NCBI GenBank assembly: GCA_013368445.1
Contig: JAACJO010000004.1
Span: 2,542,001-2,606,000 of the forward strand
Source: Leucocoprinus leucothites
Taxonomy: Eukaryota; Basidiomycota; Agaricomycetes; Agaricales; Agaricaceae
Length of the DNA stretch: 64,000 nucleotides
Direction: 5' to 3'
Under the pieces are notes generated by a model, which saw nothing but the letters and a program-made list of their open reading frames with translations, ran no database searches and was not told the origin of the DNA. Both the position numbers and the translations under genes were made by a program. Positions 1 through 14,935 of this stretch are shown in pieces. Position 1 is the stretch's first letter, and each line of letters begins with the position of its first letter.

Positions 1-1728
1 CGCTCCCATTGTTCCATCGTGGTTCCTGTGGGTACAGAGACGTGCAAAGACGCTAGAATGACTCTAATGGTGAGGGGGGAAAAGTGTGCGACTGAGCTGT
101 GTGGGCTTCAAATTGAGATGTTCACATACGATTGTGATAGATGCCAGGCGTGAAGATCATGGACAGAGAGTACATTGGGAGTCTGTAAAGCCAAAAACCA
201 CCAACAGGACGAAATGTTAGGCAAGTATCCTATAAATGATAAGAGGGGACAAACCGCCAACAGATCCTCTTTGACTTTACTAAGACCGAGATATAATGGA
301 GTTGCCTCGAGCAGGATTCGGGCTGATCTCAAAGCTTTATTTAGAACCAAGTCCGAAAATCACCGTTCTTTAGAAAGTGTCATGGATATCATTTTCACGA
401 CGACTTACTCAAAGGAATTGCGCTTCCAAAGATCATGAAACTTATCATGAGTGATATAGCGGGATCAGCGTAGAAGCGGGAAGAGCTTTGCGTTTTCCAC
501 ATGATGACAGCGGCAATTATTACTCCAACGTCTATTGACAACGATTCGGTAAGTTCGAGGATTACAGTTCGAGGAATGTTGAACGTACTATTGACGGCGT
601 CGCCGAGGACGTGGATAAGAACTCCGAGTAATCCGAGGTTATGCTGGCGAGTAGCAACCGGAGGATCAGTGGTATGATTATGCGCTGCATGCTACATTTC
701 CAAACGTTAGTCTTCACACCGTAAAGCAAGATAATGAACAGGTAGCCGGTCATACAATTTGATCCAGAAGCGAATCTCCCGTTTGACTCAGCTCGAACAC
801 ATCCATCGGACTTGACTGTTGATGCTCATGACTTCCATGTCCATGATGGTCTTATGGGTTACGCATTAATATTACTATACAGTCGGTTTCGAGGAAAACG
901 TACCGTGAATCACCGCTGCGCTGATTACATTTAGAGCCAAACCAAGACAGCCAACAATAAGGACCAAAAATGGCTGCTCGACAGCCTCGATATGGACGAA
1001 ACGTTCGAGTGACTGGAGAAAGATTGAAAGCGCGAGTGCTAGCAGGAAAACACCATTAAAGAATGCGCCTGCGGAATAAGGACGAATGAACAATAGATTT
1101 CGGGGGTGATCTTTACGGGAAGGAGCACCGACCAACTAACTCCGCACGATAAAAGGCAAACGTATATCTGAAAGTCTGACAACGTGTTAGAACGCAATAT
1201 ATAAAACGTGGGGGACATGAACTAACCTGTCCGCCTTTGTTATGTAGCTTGTGGTTGCAATGACGGAATTAAATATCACGATATTCAGAGAGAGTATGAC
1301 TGCTACACACATAAGTAGCAATGAATGCAATAGCACTGATATAGACGTCATGAATGTTAGGCAAGAGAGGATCTGATTAGGTGCTCACTAAGCCACGACA
1401 TCCTGCGTAACCAGCGCCCAGGGGCATCATCAATCCGCAGCTTAAATTCATTACTCGCCACAACGACTCACGTTCAGGTAATGGAACTGAAGTAGACGTC
1501 AGCCACCGGTAATTTGACAGAATCGGTCGGGAGGACCGGAACAAGCATGAGACATACCGCATCAGCAATAAGCGCAAGGCTCTTGGTCTTGAAGCCCACT
1601 GAAAAACCAGAATGAAAGTCAGATCACGGGAATCTGGTTGAAATTCGAGTGCGCTTGCCTATAATCTCTACACTGAAGAATGCAAGCGTGATCACCAGAA
1701 CTATTCCAATCCGGGTGGTATTCTTCAT
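1..1728 (-). CDS. CDF-family zinc/cation efflux transporter (ZRC1/COT1-like), 3' part outside window
   Basis: Cation diffusion facilitators export Zn2+ or related ions from the cytosol, in fungi usually into the vacuole. Reading the minus strand from ATG at 1728, the first membrane helix ends in FFSVEII. The next exon (1598-1558) gives VGFKTKSLALIADA, then FHYLN, the CDF helix-2 metal-site region. YTFAFYRAELVG joins to AFFNGVFLLALALSIFLQ. A histidine loop DHHGHGSHEH follows near 820-850, then HNLGLLGVLIHVLGDAVN, then DVGVIIAAVIMW with FYADPAISL, and the C-terminal SVHDLHAWHLSQS near 140-180. The first intron uses a GC donor (gcaagc at 1658). The junction after FHYLN does not keep frame by any GT-AG pair I could find, so a one-base assembly indel or a real lesion is possible there. 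The C-terminus runs off the left edge. Confidence 0.8.
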
Positions 1729-4700
1729 AATGACGACGCAATTGTCAAAGGTATGAGTGCTTCAGGTGAATTCTTTTCGAGTCCTTGAGCTAGATGCTAG
1801 AGGTGTTCTCATATAACAGACAAGCCGAGCGATCTCGCAGTTCGTGGACGAAAGGATCAAGCTCCGAGCTCAGTCTATGGTGATAATGGGAAGGGAGGAG
1901 GGATATACAGGAACTGTGCGGCGAGAGGAGTATATGTACATCACTGTCTGCGGCAATATTTGGATGACGCCACCTCCCCCGCCGCCACATGTTCCAGGTA
2001 GACATGATTTATAATGACGTCCAGAGATTTGGTCTGATTATGGAAAACAAGAGCATCCTCTGTCGTTCATAATCGCTTAAGCGTGGCGCCATCCCTAAGA
2101 AATATATTCATCCCGTGGATAAACATTTGGTTCAGTGATTGCGTGTGTGTGCGGTTGTGGCACGAATCCGGCAGAGGTGTTACATCGTGTATCACCACTG
2201 AGAACAGTCATGCCATATAACGATATAGTCCAGCGTTAAGGAATTGGGGCATCCAGTGGGGTAGTAGATGGAACGGCAGGTACAGTCATGAACGTTTGAA
2301 CGATAATGAGTGCATTTCTTCGTCGAGTATGAGGAACAGTTCAGAACCTTTGAATTTCGCTTGGTCTGTATTTGTTTGTCACCGACGGTGTGATCAAATA
2401 ACGCGCTTATCACTCACTTTCTGACGCTCACGACAACAAGCACATTCTTGCGCAGAATTTGCAAATTTTCTACTGAAAATTCTCATTCGCATGCCCAGTG
2501 AAGGTCGAACTCTCGACAATCAGCATTGGAATGAGTTCTTCGGCAACCTTCCTAGACGACCTTGACTGTGTAGGCTGCAATCCTCTCGGCATCCATAGAT
2601 CTACGGCGCTCATCGTTTCGCATCCGAGGGATTTTTATCCTATCGATGACTCCGCAGCCTCAAATTTAAGTGACTTATCTATCATCCACTGCATTCATGT
2701 CACCCCTGCATCTTTCCTATTGAAATTGAAACCTCCGCTTTTCTTCGTGGCCTTTTTCGGTTCATTTTCGTTTCCTGAACTTTAGGCTTTCGGCTTCCCA
2801 GGCTGTGTATATATTTGACTCTCCCGAGTTCCATTTGCGATCGAGTGGGACAAAAAAGTGTGGTTTCTCGTACATGTTGATCAATGATCTCTGATGGTGA
2901 TACTCTTAAGTGACTCGACGCTCTCGTTCCACCACAAATAATTATGACCGTCCAAGTAATATTGTTTCTAGGCTCGATCTACTTGGGCAATAGGCGGCTA
3001 GCATCATGTCCCCTGACTATAATATCAGCCCTGTGCCCTATGACTTGTGAGTTTGGCAGTTATGATCCCTTTTCGGATTCCGAGCTAATTTAATGGTCAT
3101 GGAATATAAAGTATTGGTCCATACTTGACTTGAATCAAACCAAGCTCCAAAAGCCTCCTGGTGCCATTTAATCCACGCTGAAAGCTCGAGTGCTCTGGCT
3201 GATAATTCATACCCGCTCAGATCCGGGTTAGAAGATCTCAAAATATCTGGTGGGCAATACATTCTGTCTAGGATGCACCCCATGTTTTCTGAAAACGGCG
3301 ATCGATTCATCGGTGTCTATGTACGAAATTAATGAACACTCGCTTGGCAAGCTATTCACTGAATCTGGGAGGAAGTTGATTGGCATCCTGTATCAATCAT
3401 CTATTCGGGGATTCCCAGGTCTTTCTCAGCAACTCTCAGACGTCTGTTCAGAAGCCAGGTGTCAATTTAACTCTGAAAAATCTTTCCGGAAGGGCCATTT
3501 CGGGACGGTCCCTCAAAGGGTATCTTAGATCTTAACAGCACTCGCGTGCGGCCGTTTCACGAGGTTGATGCAGGAGACAGCTACCCGCCTCGGGCCGCCT
3601 TGATTCCAAGAGTGATACCAACAACCGCCTAGCTCAGAGTTCGCATCTCGTGTTACCCACTCCCCGCCGTGTACGCGAGAGTGGAGAGATGCATCATGCA
3701 AGATAGATCCTGGCTTAGAGAAATTTCTGGAACGCAAGACCATGATTTCTCAGCGCTTAGCGACGGCGGCCTTCTTACCCGACTCTGCAAGATGATCTAC
3801 TTGTTAGTCCCATGCTGAGCTCTCAACGAGGCTCTAAGCGCAAATTTCTGGGGTGGTGAACATGTTTATCCGTCTGAGGTGTCAAACTTTCAAAACGCCA
3901 CTGATATGATCGATGATCGGTGAAGGTGTTGAAGCAGAAGATGGCCGGCATGACGCCACAGATTTGGTGGGCAGGTATACATAGCAAACTTTAGGATGTT
4001 GACAAAGCATCCTTTAAGTAACTCTGATTCTGTTCTGGTGACGTTAAATCACGGAGTTATCATACTCTTTCAGTCGAGTAGTTCCAGAAAGCAGCAAGGC
4101 ACTGAGCTGCAGCGTGCAGCACCAGTTCCTAAGACTAGATCTACCCAATGATCTGTATATGTATTTCTAGCGACTTCACGGCCACAATGCCCTGTTTTTA
4201 TCACCGCAGAGAACTAGAAGAGCTGGAGTCTGGGCAAGCACCTGGCCTAGGCTCGAGAGTCCATTGGCTTCCTGCAGTCATCGTGTAATGTACGGCCGCC
4301 GATTGTATAGCAAGGCATTTGTGGAGCTCTTTTCTCGTCCGCATCTTGATTCACTTTGCTAAGCGCATCAAGAGAGAAGTTGGGATCAATATGTTGTCGT
4401 AAGACGCAAAGGGACCCTCAAAAGATAGCTCCGTTAAGGTACGCGGTTGAATGGCATACGCTTGATAGAACAGTGTCCCCCAGATATTTTGTATTGAAGC
4501 CTCCCATTAAGATAGCTTGGCCACTCTTGGCCATAAACCTGAATTTGCAGGTATGTCCGAGCGTGGCAGAATCAGTCGTTGATGCTGAGGGGTATTACGA
4601 GAGTGCTCTAGGTCAGCATTGATGGCAAAAGGTGAGGTGAGACATCATTCTAAGTAAGCGCCTTACTTCTCCGAGCGTTCACATTGACGGTGGCGGCCCC

Positions 4701-5058
4701 CACAACCCTCCCTATCAAGCCTCTACGGTTACTACGTCTGCTGGCCCTTACCCCTTAAGCCTGATATCTCCTCGTTCAAGGAGTGCTTTCCCTACACTTA
4801 GAGCACAATCGCGTTACATTCGCACCTGCAAGTCTGCATCCACCCCACCGCGATCTCACCCACGTCAAGACATTGAACACCGGACCAGGACCTACCATTT
4901 CAGGACGGCAAGCTATGATAACACCGGCATCGGCTTTCCTTATCCAGTTTACGCCGATCAGGATCCGGCAATATTCTTCGATCACTAAGCAGCTGGCTCA
5001 GACTCACGGTGTTCTGGCTTCAAATCATCTCAATTTCTCTCCGCCTTATCAATCCAGG
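1729..5058. other. Gene-poor stretch, no supported gene
   Basis: Only short open frames under about 100 codons occur here, on both strands. None shows recognisable domains or a convincing exon chain. The 3038-3310 minus frame (with a run reading ELSARALELSAWIKWH) has somewhat protein-like composition but no partner exon. The stretch holds the divergent upstream regions of the CDF transporter and the aminotransferase. Confidence 0.5.
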
Positions 5059-7943
5059 ATGTCCACATCAACGAACGGCGTTAATGGGGCCAAGCTTGCA
5101 GATGTCGTTGAGGTAAGCGTCGGTTTGCGTTAAGTGGGTTCAGCTATTGATTCGGAGAAAAGACAGATACAGGTCAGTGTCCTTGCACTGTCACACAGAG
5201 GAAGAATTATAAATTTATGAGTTGACAGGATTGAAGAAGCTGTCGGATAGCTATTATGCGTCCTTTTTATCGCAAAATGCGAAAGAGAGAAAGCCCAGTC
5301 CCAGTATGTGGAAAGTTGGTTATTTCGGATCATGCGAGCGCTCATCACATTAACTTGTTCCTATCCTCTGCTGTCAAACATACTCCTGGCTCACTTTTCC
5401 TTCCAACATGATCTTCCATCACCAATACGGCTCCGCAAACTCCATCACCTCTCATCGTATTCATGTCCTCCAGTCCGCTCGCTCTTTCCGCTGGAGAAAA
5501 CTCCGGGCATAATTTCCTTCCTCGCTGGGAAACCGAACCCAACCATGTTCCCCCTCACTTCGCTCTCCTTCTCCGCTCGCTCTCCTCATTCGTCGTCGCC
5601 AACGGATGAGACAACCTATTCCCTCACCCCAGATGAGCTGGCGCTTGGATTGCAATACAGCGACACAGCCGGAATCAAACCTTTGAGAGATTGGTTATAT
5701 GGTTTGCAAGAAACCAGCCATGGACGAAAGAGAGGGGAGGGATGGAGTGTTTGTGTCGGAAGTGGATCACAGGATTTGATCTATAAAGTATACTCTCCCG
5801 CTCGATGGTCGTTCCTTTGAGATGTTGATTCCCCTTTGTAGGCAGTTCAGGCTCTCGTCAACGATGGTGAACCAGTGCTCATTGAGTCGCCCGTTTATGC
5901 GTATGCTTCTGCCTTCTGTATCCTTTATGATCCCTGATTCATATTCTTTCTACTTGGCAGTGGTGTAATACCCATATTCCAAAGCCTGCACTGTGACCTC
6001 ATAGGCGAGTATTTCATGGCATCCTATTTCTAAGTCATCCCCTCATGATCTTTAACTCACAGACGTAGCAACTGACGCTGAAGGTATTTCGGCTTCCTCT
6101 CTCCGATCGAGACTCGAGAACTGGCCTGCCGGGAAACCAAGGCCCAAGGTGTTGTACACCGTTCCGGTAGGTCGTGTACTTACGGTTGCACATTTGAGAG
6201 GCACTCATTAATCGCTCCAGTACGGATGTAACCCGACGGGCATGACAGCAACGCTTGAAAGACGTGTCGAAGTGCTCAAACTTGCCCGTGAATTTGATTT
6301 TATCATACTCGAAGGTGTGTAATTTCTTCCACTCACATGATTGCTAGGTTTGAGTAACTAAACGACTCCTCCGCGCATCCTATTGGTATCAGATGACCCA
6401 TACTTTTATCTGTACTACGGCACCGCACCTCGTGTTCCGTCCTATTTCTCACTCGAGAAAGAATTATTGCCGGAGACGGGTAGGGTCCTACGCTTTGATA
6501 GTTTCTCCAAAGTCCTTTCGGCCGGGATGAGGCTCGGATTTGCAAGTGGTCCAGAGCCGATTTTGAGTGCCATTGAGAAGTTTGTGAGTTATCTGAATTC
6601 ATTTACCTTTCTCGCCATCCTAGTATTTGCCACTCTCTTCCCATCTTCTCTTCGGTCCTCGTACTTCTCTGGTTTACGCTAGCCAGACTTCGCGCCTCGC
6701 GGTGCTGTGGAGGCAATTAGGCGAAACCTTACTTTTATGAAATGTTGCGATTGCGTGGACTCTTTTCCCTTTCTGATGGAAAGCGGCGGCGGCAGATCGT
6801 AGCCCTCAGGGAGGGGAGAGATCATCGCTTCTTGAGATTTTTTCTTTTCCGATGATCGTGAAGCTCCTGACTATTTTATTAAGTTTCTCGGCTTTGTCTC
6901 TTCAAAAGGAGTTCACTGCTTCTTCGAGCACTGTATCCTTTGCCAGTGTCGCTGATGGCACTGCACTATATTTTGCTTGGTACATTTTGGTGAAGGGTTG
7001 ATGTATAAGATCTCTAGATACGAGCCATATCAAGGTTACTCGTGCTTTCCGTTGTTCTACGGTTCCTTCTCGTGTACTTTTGAACTTTACCATCCGCTTA
7101 GCCCGGTGCTTCGTCGCGTGCTTGGCACGTTTATACCTAGTCTACCGCCCCTTCCTATCTTCCCTTTTTGCCACGTCTTCCATCAATCAAAACTGGCGTC
7201 TTACTTACCTCAAAATTTCTTTTTCTGTAGACTGCGACATCAAACCTTCAGGTTTCGTCTCTTACCCAAGTCATCGCAGCCAAGCTTCTCGTCTCGTGGG
7301 GATATGATGGATTCAAAACTCATACGGAACGCGTGTCGGAATTCTACAGAGAAAAGAGGGATGTTTTCCAGGCTGCGATGAAGCAGTATATGGATGAATA
7401 TGCCGAGTGGGTTAAGCCTGAGGCTGGGATGTTCTTCTGGTACGTGGTTTATTTTTTCAATTGATTGACGCCCGCGGTTTCTCTTCGCTGTTCTCCCCTC
7501 TCACTTCCGTAGTTGTTTCATGTTCCTTCGAGGCGTCGACCCCTGAGACTTGGGAAGGCAAACTGACAGACAGAATTTTCATTACCTTGAGTTCCCTATC
7601 GTCCTTCACCTTTCCATTCAGTGGCCCATGTTTCACATTTTTTCTTATCGTCGCAGTCACTTTTACACGATGGGCGTGATCATCTAACGACTATTCTTAT
7701 CTATCTAGGTTCAAACTCAAATTGTCGGACGACGCCAACCTCAAGGACGCCGGCGACTCTGAACCAGTCATTCGAACTACTGCATTCGAAAAGGGTGTAC
7801 TTGCACTCCCTGGAAAAGTGTTTTTGCCGAATGGGAATACAACGGCGTATGTCCGTGCTTCATTTAGTTTGAACACTGAAGAGGAGGTGAATGAGGCTTT
7901 GAGGAGGTTGCGTGCGGCGATGGTTGAGGTTAGAGGCGAGTAG
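5059..7943 (+). CDS. PLP-dependent aminotransferase, class I/II, aromatic/kynurenine/2-aminoadipate type (ARO8-like), copy 1
   Basis: This enzyme family swaps amino groups between aromatic amino acids, kynurenine or 2-aminoadipate and 2-oxo acids using PLP. My model has eleven exons: 5059-5112, 5163-5172, 5229-5303, 5474-5787, 5842-5900, 5961-6004, 6063-6166, 6221-6314, 6393-6583, 7231-7439 and 7709-7943. They sum to 1389 nt (462 aa) with every phase matching. Landmarks are GIISFLAGKPNP, YGCNPTG, DDPYFYLYYG (PLP-ring aspartate at residue 252) and SFSKVLSAGMRLGF with the Schiff-base lysine at residue 291. The C-terminal VRASFSLN carries the carboxylate-binding arginine. No targeting peptide is evident, so it is probably cytosolic. 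Exon 2 is a 10-nt microexon, and the intron at 6005 has a GC donor. Two introns are expanded (6584-7230 is 647 nt) compared with copy 2 at 57.1 kb. Copy 1 keeps every catalytic residue I can check. Confidence 0.9.
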
Positions 7944-10832
7944 GTGCGATATGTGGATGTCTAGTGGTTTTTTTCGTGAAATGTGGCAGAGGCACAAGTG
8001 TAGTGTGTGTGCATATGGATAAGTGGATGGAACGTTGTGGCGAAGAAAATAAATAAACGGATAGCTTTTTGCTCGCATAGCGAGCCTAATTTTTTCGAGC
8101 CATCGATTCGGTTGAAGCCAGTGACTCGGTACTCCGCACGACTGAATTCTGATTTTATTTCGGATGTGATCGTGCTAGAGAAAATGGAGCAATCAACAAT
8201 GAAGCCCAGTGCGCTGAACAATGGCCTTGGCATTGCGAGTATTGATTTCTGAGCGTTCTAAAGTTCGACATAGTGCTTAGTGGCTGAGCTGGAAATTCAA
8301 GAATGGAGAGGCAACCTGAGCGCCACTCGCCAGGACTAACGGCTATTCCAGTCAGTAAGGAGTTAACTATTCAATAGTTCCTGCCAAAAAGCGAGTTGCT
8401 AGACCTGCTTTGGATTGATTAGTTTGCGGTTGAAGCTTCGCGGAGTTGAAAATATGGTTGTATTTGTTCAACCGGGGAGTCTTGCGGTGAATGAGGAGTG
8501 TATTTTTGGTACTTGGCATGTTGGATTGTGTTGAAATTTTTCTGTCTTGTTTGGGCACCCGAACTTCCATCCGATGATGATGCTGAAGGCTTTAAAATAG
8601 GTGAAGGTAGGCTGATCCCGGTGTGTGATCAGGGCTTGAATCCCAATGGGAATGAGCTGCGAGACCGTGTGTGTGCGGTGCGCACTATCACAGTCCCCAG
8701 TCGATACTTGGGGACTATCAAGAAGGGAAAGGTAAAATGTTGTCGGAGATCTAGAGTAACGCCTAGTGAGATAGGCAATTGATTAGAACCAGTTGAATGA
8801 TGCTAACTTCTGTTCCTACTGGGTGGGTCCCACATAAGTCCACATCCGGGTGGTGTGCGGTGGGGAGTTACTAGTCTCCGTTTGGAATAGGTGTTTCCTT
8901 TCGCAATATGCTATTTCTATTCATCTTCCAAGATGTTATCAATGCATTGGTGGTTAGCTCGTTCGAGTCCCTACCCAGGCTCTCGATCATAAGGTGGATA
9001 GTGTAGATTGCATCCGAGTTCGGAGACTTGGGACGCCCATAGATGTTGACTAATGTTCATGACAAGGTTTGGCTTTTTCCATCCAATGATAATCGAGGAG
9101 GGAGGTCGCAGGGATCAAATCGAGGTTGTTGTTGAAACAGGAACGCGGATGTCCAATTTTCCTCCACGGATAAGAAACGCTTGTGAACTGTAGGATTATA
9201 TCTCGAGATCCTTGCCACGCTGAAAATTTGTGGTTCATCAGGCTCGTGTTCTCTATGTATCTCGAATGCTGATCACACCAGCAGTGAGTGATGGTCTAGT
9301 TTTTTTGCCTGTACGCGAGGCCGAAGCTCGGATATTGGAACTACATAGCTTGATTTGTAGAGCCCTTGGGATAGAATTCAGAGACAATGGAAGACAAGGT
9401 TTCGGTGTTTGCCTGATCAATATTAGAGTTCAGGAGAGAGAATATAACACTAAGCTGCAAGCACTTATCGGCGGTGGTAGTCCGGACCTTTCCAACTTGA
9501 CATGGTACCGGTGTAAATTTAAATTTAAATAGTGTGCGATAGACGCTATTCGGGAGAGATAAGGCTGACTGACAGGGGAAAACATGAGATTCCAAGTGCT
9601 AGTGCCAATTTAGGAACCGAGTTGATTCCAGGATGTGTATTTCTGGGATTGTTTGAATACATTTGGCGAAACTTATTTAGTTTGTAAATCTGTCCGTTGG
9701 ACGCGGTGAATGAAGAAGGCTTGTTCGAAGAATTGGAAGTAAAACTCAACCTTGAGAATTGACCCTTTTTCGATGTTCGGTGGCTTACTTATTGTTCACA
9801 TGCCAGGTGCTGCGCGTTCGGGTTCCTGCGCTAGTATTCTGGGGACAGCTCGAGGCACCTTATCAGTAAGCTCCAGTTAAACTTTCGTGAAACGTTCTTC
9901 TGTGGGTCGTGGTTAAATGATGTGGAAGAACTATTTGACGCTAAGGAACTGAGGGGGGAAGAAGGGCCGTTACTTATCGTGTGGTTGGGCTTCTCAGTTC
10001 GCACAGGTAGTAATTTGGAAGATGAATATGAATGATCTCCCTGAACCTGAACTTTGGCGTCCTTAAGCACTCTGTAAGACACCGGTTTGGCGTTTGAGTT
10101 TGCTTGAAGAGGAAAGGGAATTAGGCTTAAAGCGGCTTTTGTTGTTGATTCAAGGACACACGAGTCCTTTTGTGGTAGTAGTGGCGCTTCAAGGAATTTG
10201 AAATTTTGGTTGGAGGGTCGGAAGTCGGACGATCGGAGATAGAGAAAAGGCTGTTTTTGTCGAGAAGTGACGAGAGGGGAGAGAACACTCCAAGGGCTGA
10301 GAGTAATTTATAATCAAGGGGTGGAAAACGAGATCTGAGAACGCTGGAAATGCGTGGAGGGGATGATAATGCGAATTTATAGGAGCACTCAGTGGTGCGC
10401 GTGCATTGCATCCTCGGGAGTAAAAAAAAGATTTTAACAAGATCCTCTTCTCTTCGGGCTTGCTGTGGTCGGATGCGAAGGTGGAGACACGGCATTGGTT
10501 GGAGGATTGGCCCCATGTGAACGTAGACGTCATGAATGATTCAATTTGGAATACTGAGTCAGCGCAATCAAATTCGAGCAAACGTATTTGGAAAGTACAC
10601 TAATGATTGCGTGGTTTGTTGTTTTCTCACTACTATCATCTTGATTACTGAACACTCTTCCAAGGTGAGTTAGTTTCATAATCGTGTGGTGCCTGCAATC
10701 GTGAGGCGTCAAACGCCTGCATCAGATTTGACTTGTCGTGCCCTAGTTCTGGTAACTGATCCCGGCGTTGTAGGGTTCAATTTTTTTCGAGATCTTTACG
10801 ATAACAACGACAAGTTGATGATGATGATCACA
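7944..10832. other. Intergenic stretch, no supported gene
   Basis: The longest open frames here are at 8498-8782 (+), 9230-9532 (+) and 10127-10581 (-, two overlapping frames). None has a recognisable domain, and none joins neighbouring exons. I treat the stretch as the 3' flank of the aminotransferase plus upstream sequence of the microprotein gene. Confidence 0.45.
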
Positions 10833-11230
10833 ATGAGCTCTGTCCCCGTTGATATGTGCTTCAAGGTCCAATGCGACAAATGCGGTGGGACTACTTGGAG
10901 GGTGAGTCCGATACAGTGGCGAGACTTACGGAATACTTAGTGACTCGTGTGTGTGTGGTCGCACACAGGGCTGTGGAAGGCATGTTGAAGAGGTAAGTGA
11001 ATTTTGGACCCTGGCCTTCCTTTGCACCCAGAGATCAGGGCCCTCTCTCTCTGCATCAATCTGGATTGGGTTGACAAAGGGGATGGAAGCGATGGCAAAT
11101 AAGGCGCAGCGAGCCTCGTGTAGATTATTTAGCGTAGTGTTGCTGACGGGTAGCACAGGTGATGAAGGATGTCAAGGATGAAGACAAGTGCAAGTGTAGC
11201 GAGGAGAAGGAGGAGAAGGCAGAGACCTGA
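10833..11230 (+). CDS. 54-residue cysteine-rich fungal microprotein (CxxC...GCGxHV...CKC)
   Basis: Three small exons, 10833-10901, 10969-10992 and 11159-11230, join in phase 0 with clean GT-AG introns and give 54 residues. The core reads VQCDKCGGTTWRGCG, then RHVEEVMKDV, then DKCKC, ending in a charged EEKEEKAET tail. I recognise the CxKCGxTTWxGCGxHVExVM...C.C pattern from small uncharacterised fungal proteins. The paired cysteines suggest bound zinc, but the function is unknown. It is far too short for ordinary ORF calling, and the open frame extending upstream (from 10686) looks incidental. It lies about 190 bp upstream of the kinase gene on the same strand. The start could also be one of the ATGs at 10818-10824; I chose 10833 as the first ATG close to the conserved core. 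Confidence 0.75.
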
Positions 11231-11423
11231 GGATGTCCTAGAATAGAATGAGTTGTCGAATTGAATGAATTGCAGGGTCTTTCCCAAAAAGGAAGTCGCT
11301 CAGGATCTTCATAAGGAGTGGGTGTCCCGCTAATGCAAGTCTCTCCCTCCCCTCCCAAGTCTCTGTATATATGATACCAATCCTCTAGGCTCCGCTGCTT
11401 ATATTTTCCCCTACGCCTCCCCG

Positions 11424-14935
<3,512 letters not shown>

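Noticed and set aside
1..1728. Calling the CDF transporter a pseudogene
   Set aside because: Apparent breaks (for example FIRPYSAGAFF) disappear when introns are placed: FYRAELVG joins AFFNGVFLL. Only one junction remains unexplained.
8950..9000. tRNA-like T-arm (gttcgagtccctaccc)
   Set aside because: No pairing 5-bp stem, no acceptor stem or anticodon arm around it.
10127..10581. Two overlapping 130-codon minus-strand frames
   Set aside because: Composition looks random, no domain, and no exons to join; likely chance open frames.
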